Below, in pieces: positions 25,849 to 34,744 of a DNA stretch of 64,000 nucleotides. Made by a program: the position numbers and the translations under genes. The notes under the pieces are model-generated. The model saw only the letters and a program-made list of their open reading frames with translations. It made no database searches and had not been told where the DNA came from. The DNA comes from Bacteroidota bacterium (lineage in GTDB: Bacteria; Bacteroidota; Bacteroidia; Flavobacteriales; Weeksellaceae). Positions within the stretch are counted from its first letter, which is position 1. Every line of letters begins with the position of its first letter. The stretch is taken from contig JAEWOD010000004.1 in assembly GCA_023461035.1 (NCBI GenBank), forward strand, positions 62,001 through 126,000, written 5' to 3'.

Positions 25849-26565
25849 TTAATTGGCATCAATGATATCACCCGATCCGGCTGACTGAACTTTGATATTG
25901 ACAGGATTTCCTTTGTATTTGATATCACCTGAACCTGAAATAGCTCCTGTCAATGTTCCTGAAACGGTTAATTCTGTATCACCTGAACCGGAAACTCCTA
26001 TTTCTGCGTCTTTAACATTCAATTTAAAAGCGTAAACATCTCCGGAGCCCGAAGTTCCAACAGAAAGAAAATTGGCTTTTCCTGCCAACGTTATATCGCC
26101 TGAACCTGAGATGGCAGTGGATACTTTATGGGATGAAACTTTTGAGTCAATATTTCCAGAACCGCTTACAGCTACTGAAAATTCTTCCACATTTTGCGTT
26201 CCCTTTGCCAGGATGCTTCCGGATCCTGAAAGTGCTAAGGATCTCAAATTTTGGGCGTTCAATGTGATTTTTATCGGTTTTTTAAAGCTCAGATTAAATC
26301 CTTTTTTGGTTTCCAAAATCAGGGAATTACCCTTTACTTCAACATTGATTTTTTTCAAAATATTGGCATCTCCTTCCAGCTTGATTTTTCCGTCTTGTGG
26401 AGCATCATTTATGATGACCTCAAATGCTCCGGAGGAACCGACAGCATCAAAATTTTTACTGACATTGCGTATTTCTGTTTCGAAATTCCCATTTCCTTTT
26501 ACCGTTTCCTGCGCACAGGAAAAAAGCGACAAGGAAAAAACTGTAATTAACATAATTGTTTTCAT
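25849..26565 (-). CDS. GIN-domain (DUF2807) lipoprotein
   Basis: From ATG 26565 the product has 238 residues, with lipoprotein signal MKTIMLITVFSLSLFSC. The mature domain is a right-handed beta-helix-like GIN/head domain with repeated SGSGxI/V units (LSGSGSILAKGTQ, VSGSGNIDSKVSS, ISGSGDITLAGKA, TSGSGDVYAF). A longer in-frame start at 26607 would overlap the preceding gene and spoil the signal peptide. It is the last gene of the ECF sigma operon. Function unknown; such proteins are seen in envelope-stress operons. Confidence 0.88.
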   Translation of the reverse strand: MKTIMLITVFSLSLFSCAQETVKGNGNFETEIRNVSKNFDAVGSSGAFEVIINDAPQDGKIKLEGDANILKKINVEVKGNSLILETKKGFNLSFKKPIKITLNAQNLRSLALSGSGSILAKGTQNVEEFSVAVSGSGNIDSKVSSHKVSTAISGSGDITLAGKANFLSVGTSGSGDVYAFKLNVKDAEIGVSGSGDTELTVSGTLTGAISGSGDIKYKGNPVNIKVQSAGSGDIIDAN

Positions 26566-26584
26566 TGGATTATATTTTTTAGAA

Positions 26585-27625
26585 TTATTTAATTTTTGCA
26601 CTGCCATAGTTCATATTGATCAAAACTTCTGCTGACCCTTTTCCGGCAATGCCTTCATAAGATTTCGTAGTGTTTTTTTCTATTTGTTTACTCATTTTTA
26701 CATAAGAAGGAAATTGAAGTCCGCCGTATTTGAAATTACCGGTCAGGGTATAATCAGCTCCGGAATCAATCCCGATGGAAACATCCGAATAATCCGCTCC
26801 AATCGAAATCTTATTGAATCCCTTTTTAACATTACTGATGGCGATAGAACCGTAACTTCCCGATGCAACAAAGCTTTTTTGAATTTTACCCACTTTTATG
26901 TTGGAATAATCCGCCACACTGGAAATGGTTTCAGCAGACTCGACATAGAGATTTCCATAATCCATATCATTCACCAAATCCTCAATTTTACCTAAACTGG
27001 CATCGCTGTAATCAGCATTTAAATTGATAATTTCTGACTGGCCTATGTTTATTTTACTGTAATCCATCATAATCTTGGCCGATTTTATATAATCAATTTG
27101 AGCAGATGTCACATAATCCAAATCAAATGTGTTCAAAGCATTTTCCAGCTTTCCGAAATTTAGATTTCCATAACTCAAATTGATTGCAGAACTACCTTTC
27201 AATGCGTCCAGAGAAATATTTCCGTATTTGTTGGTTAAAGTTATCGAATTGGTTTTGGGGAGCTTTACGAAATAGTGAATCGTAATATTGATATTGTTTG
27301 TATTTCTAATGCTTTTGATGATGGTTTCTGCCGAAACCACTCCCGAATTTGCATTAAACTCCACATTGATAGCATTTATACGTTCCTTCACGCGGTCGGC
27401 ATTTTTTCCGTCGACTTTTATTTCGATGTGAAATTCAATTTGGTTTTTATCCCAGGTGGTCAGATTCAAATTACCGTATTTATTATCAATGCGCAATTCA
27501 GCATTGGGATTTACGGTAAAGGATTTGTCGATGGTTTTAGTTTCGACAACAAGAGGATTTTCAGAAGCGATTGAAAATTGGCTTACCAAAATCCAAATCA
27601 GGAGGAGATTAAAATAGGGTTTCAT
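26585..27625 (-). CDS. Secreted DUF4097-like adhesin-type beta protein
   Basis: The 346-residue protein has a signal peptide (MKPYFNLLLIWILVSQFSIA) and a beta-helix-like domain with repeated YGN/YSD-containing strands (NKYGNLNLTTW, NKYGNISLDALKG, ADYSDASLGKIED, ADYSNIKVGKIQK). The pattern resembles the DUF4097 / putative adhesin family. It overlaps the anti-sigma-like gene by 17 bp and precedes the GIN lipoprotein by 20 bp. Confidence 0.82.
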   Translation of the reverse strand: MKPYFNLLLIWILVSQFSIASENPLVVETKTIDKSFTVNPNAELRIDNKYGNLNLTTWDKNQIEFHIEIKVDGKNADRVKERINAINVEFNANSGVVSAETIIKSIRNTNNINITIHYFVKLPKTNSITLTNKYGNISLDALKGSSAINLSYGNLNFGKLENALNTFDLDYVTSAQIDYIKSAKIMMDYSKINIGQSEIINLNADYSDASLGKIEDLVNDMDYGNLYVESAETISSVADYSNIKVGKIQKSFVASGSYGSIAISNVKKGFNKISIGADYSDVSIGIDSGADYTLTGNFKYGGLQFPSYVKMSKQIEKNTTKSYEGIAGKGSAEVLINMNYGSAKIK

Positions 27626-28172
27626 TGCTGTTATTTTTAAATTCTTGTATGCTGTTCATTTGATTTAAAACTTGTTCCAGAACTTTCACCTGCAACTGTA
27701 AATTCAGCAGAACAGATTTCATTACTTGCGGATTTCCGCCACTTTCTTTTAAATCTAGTAACAAACGATTATAATCTTTTTGAAGCATATCCAATTTGGA
27801 CAAGGAATTATCAATCAATTGCTGATTTTCAGTCGTTTCCATAGATTTAATCTGCTTGATATTCATTTCTACCAAATAAGAAAGATGGTTTTCAGCTTCG
27901 CTTAATTCGGGAGAATAGGCCGCAAGAGTATCGGTTGGGGCAGGCAAGGGATTTGTTCTAAATTCCGTCCAGAAATAAACGGATAACATCAACAATGGAA
28001 TCAATACTGCTGCTATTTTCCAATAATTAAAATTGGGTCGATCCGTTTTTTGATTTTGTTGATTTAATTTGTCCAAAAAACGTTTTTCATGTCCGACGGG
28101 AAGGGAGAATTCTTCTTGAATTCTATCTTTGTTCCGGTTAAAAATATGTTTCCAATTATCTTCCATCATCAC
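27609..28172 (-). CDS. Putative membrane anti-sigma factor
   Basis: The 187-residue protein has a cytoplasmic N-terminal part (residues 1-45), one TM helix (IAAVLIPLLMLSVYFW) and a periplasmic coiled-coil C-terminus. The position directly after an ECF sigma gene (1-bp gap) and the single TM design suggest an anti-sigma factor, though no zinc-binding HxxxCxxC motif is present. Assignment rests on context. Confidence 0.65.
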   Translation of the reverse strand: MMMEDNWKHIFNRNKDRIQEEFSLPVGHEKRFLDKLNQQNQKTDRPNFNYWKIAAVLIPLLMLSVYFWTEFRTNPLPAPTDTLAAYSPELSEAENHLSYLVEMNIKQIKSMETTENQQLIDNSLSKLDMLQKDYNRLLLDLKESGGNPQVMKSVLLNLQLQVKVLEQVLNQMNSIQEFKNNSNETLF

Positions 28173-28173
28173 T

Positions 28174-28707
28174 TTAATTTAAAAGTGTAATTAATTTATT
28201 TTTAGCACGATTAAGCATTACTCTTGAATTGGAATAACTCATACCCAATATTTCCGAAATCTCTTCATAATCATATCCCTCCAGATAATAAAGCGAAAGG
28301 ATTATCCGATAGTTTTCCGGCAATGCATTCATTGCTTTTTTTACTTCTTCTATTTTTTCAGACAAATCAATTTCTTCTATTTCATCCAAAATCGACAAAT
28401 TATCTGAGGATTCCGTATTGACATACATCTTGTCTTTTTTTAAATAATCCAGTGATTTGTTGATCACAATTTTCTTTAACCATGAACCAAAGGTTACTTC
28501 CGCTTGGAATTCGTCCAGTTTTTCAAAAGCGGAAAGAAAAGCATCCTGCATCGCTTCTTCAGCTCTCATCTCGTCTTTTATGATATTTCGGCTCACTTGG
28601 TACATGGCATGCGCATATTTTTTGTACAAAGTCATTTGGGCTTGTCTATCCCCTTTCTGACATTGTTTCAACAATTGATGGTCATTATTTAGCTGAAATA
28701 TTTTCAA
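28174..28707 (-). CDS. ECF-type RNA polymerase sigma factor
   Basis: The 177-residue protein has region 2 (YKKYAHAMYQVSRNIIKDEM RAEEAMQDAFLSAFEKLDEF) and region 4 (ALPENYRIILSLYYLEGYDY, EEISEILGMSYSNSRVMLNR). It lacks region 1 and 3, as ECF sigmas do. It heads an operon with a putative anti-sigma and two beta-rich envelope proteins. A TGTAAC-N16-CGTC promoter 28 bp upstream suggests that it transcribes its own operon. Confidence 0.95.
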   Translation of the reverse strand: MKIFQLNNDHQLLKQCQKGDRQAQMTLYKKYAHAMYQVSRNIIKDEMRAEEAMQDAFLSAFEKLDEFQAEVTFGSWLKKIVINKSLDYLKKDKMYVNTESSDNLSILDEIEEIDLSEKIEEVKKAMNALPENYRIILSLYYLEGYDYEEISEILGMSYSNSRVMLNRAKNKLITLLN

Positions 28708-28734
28708 TGTTTGCTAATCAGTTTCCGTATTAAA

Positions 28735-28760
28735 GACGAAAGTAAAAATTCGTTGTTACA
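28735..28760 (-). promoter_or_regulatory. ECF sigma-dependent autoregulatory promoter
   Basis: On the minus strand TGTAAC (complement of 28755-28760), 16 bp, CGTC (complement of 28735-28738). This matches the general ECF pattern with an AAC -35 core and a CGTC -10, and lies 28-53 bp upstream of the sigma gene ATG. Confidence 0.6.
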
Positions 28761-28835
28761 GTTTTGGAGAAAAAATATTTATTTCGAAGAAAAATTCTTT
28801 GGATTTAAATTAATATTCAAGGAATATTGGGATTC

Positions 28836-29936
28836 AACCCTTCGGGTTGCCTTTCAAAATTCATAAGCACCCCGTGCGAAGCACGGGGTTATCCAAATTA
28901 AATCCTGCGGATTCTTTTTGGACAAAGTTCATTTTCAAAAGAATAGTTTGGATATAACTAAGTTCCATTGCCCGAAGGGCAAAATATACTTAACCCTGTG
29001 CAAAGCGCAGGGGATAGCGTAAGGATTGAGCAACCTGAGGGGTTGAATTACCATATTAGTTCTTTCCACGTGTGAAGCATGGGGTTATCCAAATTAAATC
29101 TTTCGGATTTTTTTTTGGACAAAGTTCATTGTCAAAAGAGTTTTTTGGAAGAAACCAAATTCAACCCTTCGGGTTGCCCTTTAATATTCATAAGTACCCC
29201 GTGCTTCGCACAAGGTTATCCAAAGTGAAATCCTTCGGATTTTTTCATTTGAAAAGCCGTAATTCATTTCTTGCCCAAAGGGCAAAATATACTTAACCCT
29301 GTGCAAAGCGCAGGGGATAGCGTAAGGATTGAGCAACCTGAGGGGTTGAATTACCATATTAGTTCTTTCCACGTGTGAAGCATGGGGTTATTCAAATTAA
29401 ATCCTGCGGATTTTTGGGAGCAAAATTCATTGCCCCAAGCAAAAAACTATAATTCTTTTTTGTAGCTTATTTCAGAATTTTTCTATGATTTGAAGTGGGT
29501 TATTTAGCTTAAGTTCAATAGTTTTTTGGAAGAAACCAAATTCAACCCTTCGGGTTCCCCTTTAAAATTCATAAGTACCCCGTGCTTCGCACAGGGTTAT
29601 CCAAAGTGAAATCCTTCGGATTTTTTCATTTGAAAAGCCGTAATTCATTTCTTGCCCAAAGGGCAAAATATGCTTAACCTTGTGCAAAGCACATGGGATA
29701 GCGTAAGGATTGAACAACCCGAAGGGTTGAATTACCATATTAGTTCTTTCCACGTGTGAAGCATGGGGTTATCCAAATTAAATCTTTCGGATTTTTTTTT
29801 GGACAAAGTTCATTGTCAAAAGAGTTTTTTGGATATAACTAAATTCCATTGCCCGAAGGGCAAAATATGCTTAACCTTGTGCAAAGCGCAGGGGATAGCG
29901 AAAGGATTGGACAACCCGAAGGGTTGAATAACAATT
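28836..29936. repeat. Array of palindromic REP-like repeats beside the RAYT gene
   Basis: A 1.1-kb noncoding stretch contains three to four imperfect copies of a composite unit of about 300-390 bp built from short palindromes: CAACCCTTCGGGTTG, CCCCGTGCGAAGCACGGGG, AATCCTGCGGATT, TTGCCCGAAGGGCAA, CCCTGTGCAAAGCGCAGGG and AACCCGAAGGGTT. Blocks at about 28970-29090, 29271-29390 and 29651-29772 are nearly identical; a partial one is at 29848-29930. Open frames here are artefacts of the repeats. The array abuts a REP-associated transposase gene, as in BIME-type arrays. Confidence 0.85.
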
Positions 29937-29972
29937 AATTCGTAAATTTATACTCCAATAAACCTAAAGAAT

Positions 29973-30416
29973 ATGAGTTATCACCAAATCCTTTACCACA
30001 TCATTTTTGGTACGAAATTCAGAAAAAACACCATTTCTCCCGAACATGCTGAAGAACTTTATAAGTACATTTGGGGCATCCTTAAAAACAAAAAATGTAC
30101 GCTCTACCGTTTGAATGGTGTAGAAGACCACATACATCTGCTAATCAGTTTGCATCCTTCAGTGTCTCTGGCAGATTTGATGAAAACGATTAAAGTCTCC
30201 AGCAGTATTTGGATGAAACAAAGCAATTATTTTCCTGATTTTACAGGTTGGCAGGATGGATATGCAGCTTTTACCTATTCCCTCAAAGAGAAAGAAAACC
30301 TAATCCGATACATAAAAGAACAAAAACAACATCATCAAAAAGAAAGTTTTCTAGATGAGTATAAAAAGTTTCTAAATGAAAATCAAATCAATTTCGAAGA
30401 TAAATATTTACCCTAA
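29973..30416 (+). CDS. REP-associated (IS200-like) tyrosine transposase, RAYT
   Basis: The 147-residue protein is a single-domain Y1 HUH transposase: YHIIFGTKFRK at the start, the HUH pair in GVEDHIHLLISL, and the helix with catalytic Tyr in ENLIRYIKEQKQHH. Typical IS200/RAYT length. There is no second IS605 gene. The array of palindromes directly upstream is the substrate expected for RAYTs, which nick and move REP sequences. All catalytic residues seem intact. Confidence 0.93.
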   Translation: MSYHQILYHIIFGTKFRKNTISPEHAEELYKYIWGILKNKKCTLYRLNGVEDHIHLLISLHPSVSLADLMKTIKVSSSIWMKQSNYFPDFTGWQDGYAAFTYSLKEKENLIRYIKEQKQHHQKESFLDEYKKFLNENQINFEDKYLP

Positions 30417-30463
30417 TTCAATTTTGAATCTTTATCTTTAGATAATTATTTAATACTGATAAT

Positions 30464-30832
30464 ATGAAATCCATACTATTTATAAGCATTCTGATTGCTT
30501 TTTCTACGCTTCAAATTTCCTGTGAGGCCAACAAGCCAAATGCGGAAACAGCCGAAACAACGGAAACCACCACTTCGGAAAACGAAGTCTGGACAGAAGG
30601 AATCACTACCATAACCGGAACAATTTCCAGTGTTACCCAAGAAAAAGACGGACAAACCATAATTCTATTTAACAACAAAGGTGTGGAATATATAGCTGTC
30701 ATCAGCATCCCTAATTTGGGAGAAAATGCCGCTCAATACAGAGAATTCAAAGTAGGAGAGAACGTAGGTTTTAAAGGGAATCTGATTGAAAACCAGCGAA
30801 TGGTCGTGCGCGAAGTTCTGGAAACGAAATAA
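30464..30832 (+). CDS. Small lipoprotein with OB-fold-like domain
   Basis: The 122-residue protein has a lipoprotein signal with Cys20 (LQISCEAN), a Thr/Glu-rich linker and a beta-barrel-like domain with ITTITGTISSVTQEKDGQTI and FKGNLIENQRMVVREVL, resembling an OB-fold. Located 6 bp before the interrupted gene at 30839, probably co-transcribed. Function unknown. Confidence 0.72.
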   Translation: MKSILFISILIAFSTLQISCEANKPNAETAETTETTTSENEVWTEGITTITGTISSVTQEKDGQTIILFNNKGVEYIAVISIPNLGENAAQYREFKVGENVGFKGNLIENQRMVVREVLETK

Positions 30833-30838
30833 AGAATT

Positions 30839-32509
30839 ATGAAGAAATTTCAAATTTACTTCTTCATACTGATTACCAATTTTTCCTGCACTAACAATTA
30901 TTTTCATTCAAGCCAGATGAAAATTCAAAGCGATGATCCTACTCTTCAAAAAATAAAACTGGGAATACCTCTTGATTCGGTGGAAATCTATCTCTTCGGG
31001 GACTATTTCACATTTGATGAAGAAAAAGAAAACATTTGGATAGAAAATAAAGATTTCTCTAAACTTCTTTACCACACACTTAGAACAAAACCGGATAAGC
31101 AAGTATTGTTTACCTTCAACAATTTATCTGAATTCAACAATATGTTTGGTTTTTATTACGAAGGAATGGATTTAAGTTTAATTAAAAATTCATTTAAAGA
31201 AACCGAATATTATAAATCAGAAAAGGGCATTACATATTTCTATCCATTTGAATCCTATGAAATTTCTGATTCTTTTCTTGAAAAGGGAAATGGTATTTTA
31301 CGGATCATCACTTTAAATAATCCTTTTTATGAAAAAGATTCTTTGGGAGTCCACTATTATAGAGAAATTAATCAGCTTTTATTCCAGTTAAATAAAGATC
31401 TATTGGGTGAGTTGGATAATGAAGATATTATTTTTTCAACTCCTTATGGCAATTACTTAAAATATTTAAACGCTCAAACCGACACAACTGCTTATGGTAA
31501 ACAAATTAAATCGACTGCTTTGAGTTTCATCGGAGATCTTGAAACAAGAAATATGATGATTGCCAATTTATTTCAATATCAAAGCAGAAAGCCATTTGAA
31601 ATTTGAGACGATTACCAGCTAAGAGATGCCAAAGAATTTATTTTGAATCATACTAATAACCAGGATGTTGTGATGTTTAACGAGCATCATATGAATCCTG
31701 AAAATCGTATTTTCTTTACTTCTATGCTGGAAGATTTGAAAAAGCAAGGTTTTGATGCCATTGCATTTGAAGCATTGGCATATGAAGATTCTATTTTTGC
31801 AGGGAATGCTCCGACTTTGAAATCCGGATTTTATACACGGGAACCTGAATTTGGAAATTTACTTCGAAAAGCCACAGATTTAGGATTCGAAATTTTGGCT
31901 TATGAAAATAACTTAGATACTGAATTAAACGGAATGAGTCCGGCCAATTTTCGAGACTCTATCCAAGCGGAAAACCTTAAAGAAATTTATCTGAAACATA
32001 AAAAACTTTTGGTTTTTGCAGGTCATGGACATATTGAAGAAAAACAACGAAACGAATGGAAAACTATGGCGCAACGTTTCTATGAAATTACAAATGTGAA
32101 TCCTCTTACCATAGAACAGGCTATTTTTTCCAACTTAGGAAATGCTTCTTGGAGAAATAATGTACGCAAAAATATTTCCAAACCATCCGTTTTTGTCAAT
32201 TCAGAAAATAAAGTTTGGACTGTTTCAGATGGCTTTTTTGATATACAGATTTTCTTTCCCGAAAATGATAATTGGTACAAAGAAAACAGAATCCCTTATG
32301 TTTTTGAATTCAAAGAAGGCATGCAAGAAAATATTATACAAATTTATAAATCGAAGGATGACATTTTCATGAATCCGGTTCCAGTTGCCATACAGGAAAT
32401 ATTCAGAAATCAAAACAATGAATTCTATCTACCTGAAAAAGACAATTATAAATTGTTTGTCTTAACCGAATACGGCCAAGTAATTTATCAGGAAAAAATT
32501 AGTTTATAA
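30839..32509 (+). pseudogene. Ere/TraB-like lipoprotein gene cut by an in-frame TGA
   Basis: Two open frames (30839-31606 and from 31607 on) are in the same reading frame, separated only by TGA at 31604-31606 (...SRKPFEI-stop-DDYQLRDAKEF...). Read through, the gene would encode about 556 residues: a lipoprotein signal (ITNFSC), an N-terminal domain and a C-terminal domain with VVMFNEHHMNPENRIFFTSM, GFDAIAFEAL, FYTREPEFGNLL and LLVFAGHGHIEE. These resemble the erythromycin-esterase/TraB/ChaN-like hydrolase fold. No good start codon follows the TGA before the first beta strand, so a TGG(Trp) to TGA nonsense change is likely. It ends 11 bp inside the convergent formyltransferase gene. Confidence 0.75.
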
Positions 32510-33203
32510 TTCCTAATTCATTCTTATAAGTCTCAAAATCCTCCATCAAATTCTCTTCAATTGCTTTGGGCATACGACGGGTTGCTTCAAATTCGGTTGT
32601 ACTCAGCGAAGGGAATTCGGTTCGGGTGGGAATGACTTCAATTGAACTGATCAACATGTCGATTTCGATTTCATACTGGCGGTAAGCAACCGAATGAAAA
32701 GTATCGTTTGCATAAACGGGAACTTCACGTTGCTCAATCAGAAAACCGGCATCTGCTTCCGAATCTACAAAATGACAAGTTACACCGAGCGGTTGTTTGT
32801 TGTGAATCGCCCATTTCAGCGAATCCAATCCTCGCACTTTTGGTAACCAACCCGGATGGGAATTGATCAGTTTATGGTTTTCTACCAATTCATCGGGCAA
32901 TAATCCGGCACCTGCAATCAATATAAAATCAGATTTATGCTGATTCAAATAATCATTTATTTCGTCCGCTTTCACCTCTTTGAAACGATACAGAAGCCGT
33001 TCGCATAAAACTTCCGGCATCACATCAACCGCATAAGAAGGACGATGGGCATAAATCGGTTTGAAAGGATTTTCCCGAAATACAAACGGCAATGCCAAAA
33101 CCGTAACATTCTGATATCCTTTGGCTTTTAATTGAAACAAAACATCCTGTGTCTTGCGGTGCGGCGTATTGTAAGAAATCACCACGATTTCAGGTTGGTT
33201 CAT
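32499..33203 (-). CDS. Formyltransferase-family protein
   Basis: The 234-residue enzyme has the GART-type formyltransferase core: FILIAGAGLLPDELV, the catalytic Asn/His motif LINSHPGWLPKVRGLDSLKW (Asn-x-His with downstream G), and GVTCHFVDSEADAGFLIEQ with the catalytic Asp. It lacks the C-terminal domain of methionyl-tRNA formyltransferase, so a small amino-sugar or metabolite acceptor is more likely. Start codon overlaps the upstream kinase stop by 4 bp, which links the two functionally. Confidence 0.87.
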   Translation of the reverse strand: MNQPEIVVISYNTPHRKTQDVLFQLKAKGYQNVTVLALPFVFRENPFKPIYAHRPSYAVDVMPEVLCERLLYRFKEVKADEINDYLNQHKSDFILIAGAGLLPDELVENHKLINSHPGWLPKVRGLDSLKWAIHNKQPLGVTCHFVDSEADAGFLIEQREVPVYANDTFHSVAYRQYEIEIDMLISSIEVIPTRTEFPSLSTTEFEATRRMPKAIEENLMEDFETYKNELGIIN

Positions 33204-34057
33204 CGGTTTAAAATGTATTTTTTATGATAATCTACCAAATTGTCAATAGGTTTTCTGACGATATGCCCGACTTCCAAATGATAATTGGCTGCAACTGCTT
33301 GAATGATGTCTTCATAATAATGAGCAACGGAACCAATGAAATTCACCTCTGAGAATCTCGCTTCCGGATTAGGCAAAACTTGATTTTCAAAGAAATCAGC
33401 CATAGAGGTATAAATCAAATTTTGAATAAATGGCTCGTCTTTGTGTTCATGAACAAATTTACTGAATGAAGCTAAATATGCATTTGCCAAGGGTTTCTGA
33501 TATACATTTACATTCAAAACGCTGATAGTCAGATGATAAGTTTCGTGGAATTTTTCAGCCAAAGGTTTAGGCATTTTGTTGGAAAAATAAGCATGGAGCA
33601 ACTTTTTCCCCATGTGGTTCCCGCTTCCTTCATCTCCCAGAATATAGGCGAGGGAAGGAGTGGCTTCTTTCACTTGGTTTCCGTCAAAAAAACAAGCATT
33701 GGAGCCCGTTCCCAAAATACAGACAATCGCCGGCGTCCCTCTGTAAACTGCATAACAGGCTGCAAGTAAATCATGATCCACTAAAATTTCAGCTTGAGGA
33801 AAATAATTTTTAAATCCGTTTTTTACGATATCTTTCAGAAAGTCGGCCGAACAACCGGCTCCGTAGAAATACACATTTGTGATTTTATCGGCTATGTGTT
33901 TCAATTCTCCGTTTTTTAACATTTCAGCTTCTATCGAAGGCGCATCTATGTGGTATGGATTGAAACCAATAGTGTTGGTTCTGAAATTTTCCGTCAAATC
34001 ATCGTTTAAAATAACCCAATCTGTTTTGGTTGATCCGCTGTCTGCTATTGCTATCAT
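33200..34057 (-). CDS. N-acetylglucosamine kinase-like (BadF/BadG ATPase family)
   Basis: The 285-residue sugar kinase begins MIAIADSGSTKTDWVILNDD, the phosphate-1 loop of the ASKHA fold, and has DHDLLAACYA, VCILGTGSNACFFDG (phosphate 2) and YILGDEGSGNHMGKKLL. It most likely phosphorylates N-acetylglucosamine or a related amino sugar in the cytoplasm, perhaps from peptidoglycan recycling. Translation is coupled with the formyltransferase gene. Confidence 0.88.
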   Translation of the reverse strand: MIAIADSGSTKTDWVILNDDLTENFRTNTIGFNPYHIDAPSIEAEMLKNGELKHIADKITNVYFYGAGCSADFLKDIVKNGFKNYFPQAEILVDHDLLAACYAVYRGTPAIVCILGTGSNACFFDGNQVKEATPSLAYILGDEGSGNHMGKKLLHAYFSNKMPKPLAEKFHETYHLTISVLNVNVYQKPLANAYLASFSKFVHEHKDEPFIQNLIYTSMADFFENQVLPNPEARFSEVNFIGSVAHYYEDIIQAVAANYHLEVGHIVRKPIDNLVDYHKKYILNR

Positions 34058-34163
34058 TGAAAAGAAATGTTTGTTTTATTTCTACAAGTTTATGAAATTA
34101 TTAAATGTATTGAAAATAAAAAAATCCTGATTAATTTACATTAACCAGGATTTGAAATTTTAA

Positions 34164-34727
34164 TTATTCGATTATAATGGGAAAAACCACTTGTGCATCC
34201 GTACTTCCGCCTGCATTTTGGGGATTTCCATCTGCAACTCCTTCCGCAAATTTATCGGGTTCATGCACCAATGTAATCGTTAAATTGCCGGAAGACGGAG
34301 TAGAACTCGCAGTAAATGAAAAGCTCAAACCAATCGGGTTTCCGTTTTCATCCTGATCAGAATACGTAAATGTTCCCAAACCATTTTGCTGATAAAATAT
34401 TTGATGTTCTTCACCCTCTTCAAGAATTTCCTCTGTTATTTCTTCATTTGGGACAACAGATTGGTTGACAAATCTCAAATGGCCTGTATATGTTTCTCCG
34501 GCATTAAAATTTCCGTCTACCAAAACTTCAGGAACTAACGGACCATCACCGTCTTCATCATAAGAAGTCAGCGTAATGGTTTCTTGTCCGTTTGAAAATG
34601 TGGCAATTACAGTGGTAATGACTTCCTCCTCATTGATAAGCATCGGAATATCATCATCAGACGAACAAGCGTTCAAAAGAATTGAAAATGTGATTAAATA
34701 AGCGATATTTTGAATTATATTTTGCAT
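34164..34727 (-). CDS. Lipoprotein paired with TonB receptor
   Basis: The 187-residue protein has a lipobox LLNACSSDDD at Cys21 with acidic +2 to +4 residues, the surface-export type signal reported in Bacteroidota. The rest is an acidic beta-rich domain ending VVFPIIIE. It directly follows the TonB receptor gene (18 bp), so it is probably a surface lipoprotein that helps capture the same ligand. Confidence 0.8.
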   Translation of the reverse strand: MQNIIQNIAYLITFSILLNACSSDDDIPMLINEEEVITTVIATFSNGQETITLTSYDEDGDGPLVPEVLVDGNFNAGETYTGHLRFVNQSVVPNEEITEEILEEGEEHQIFYQQNGLGTFTYSDQDENGNPIGLSFSFTASSTPSSGNLTITLVHEPDKFAEGVADGNPQNAGGSTDAQVVFPIIIE

Positions 34728-34744
34728 TGTTTAAATTTTTGATG

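Noticed and set aside
29181..29753. Two nearly identical 63-residue ORFs on the minus strand
   Set aside because: They arise from the repeated palindromic blocks and only mirror the DNA repeat.
28836..29936. CRISPR-like array
   Set aside because: Repeats are long composite palindromic blocks of unequal spacing without uniform spacers, and no cas genes are present. REP/BIME-type array fits better.
31604..31606. Selenocysteine at the in-frame TGA
   Set aside because: No SECIS-like hairpin follows and no selenocysteine genes are visible; a Trp codon change is simpler.
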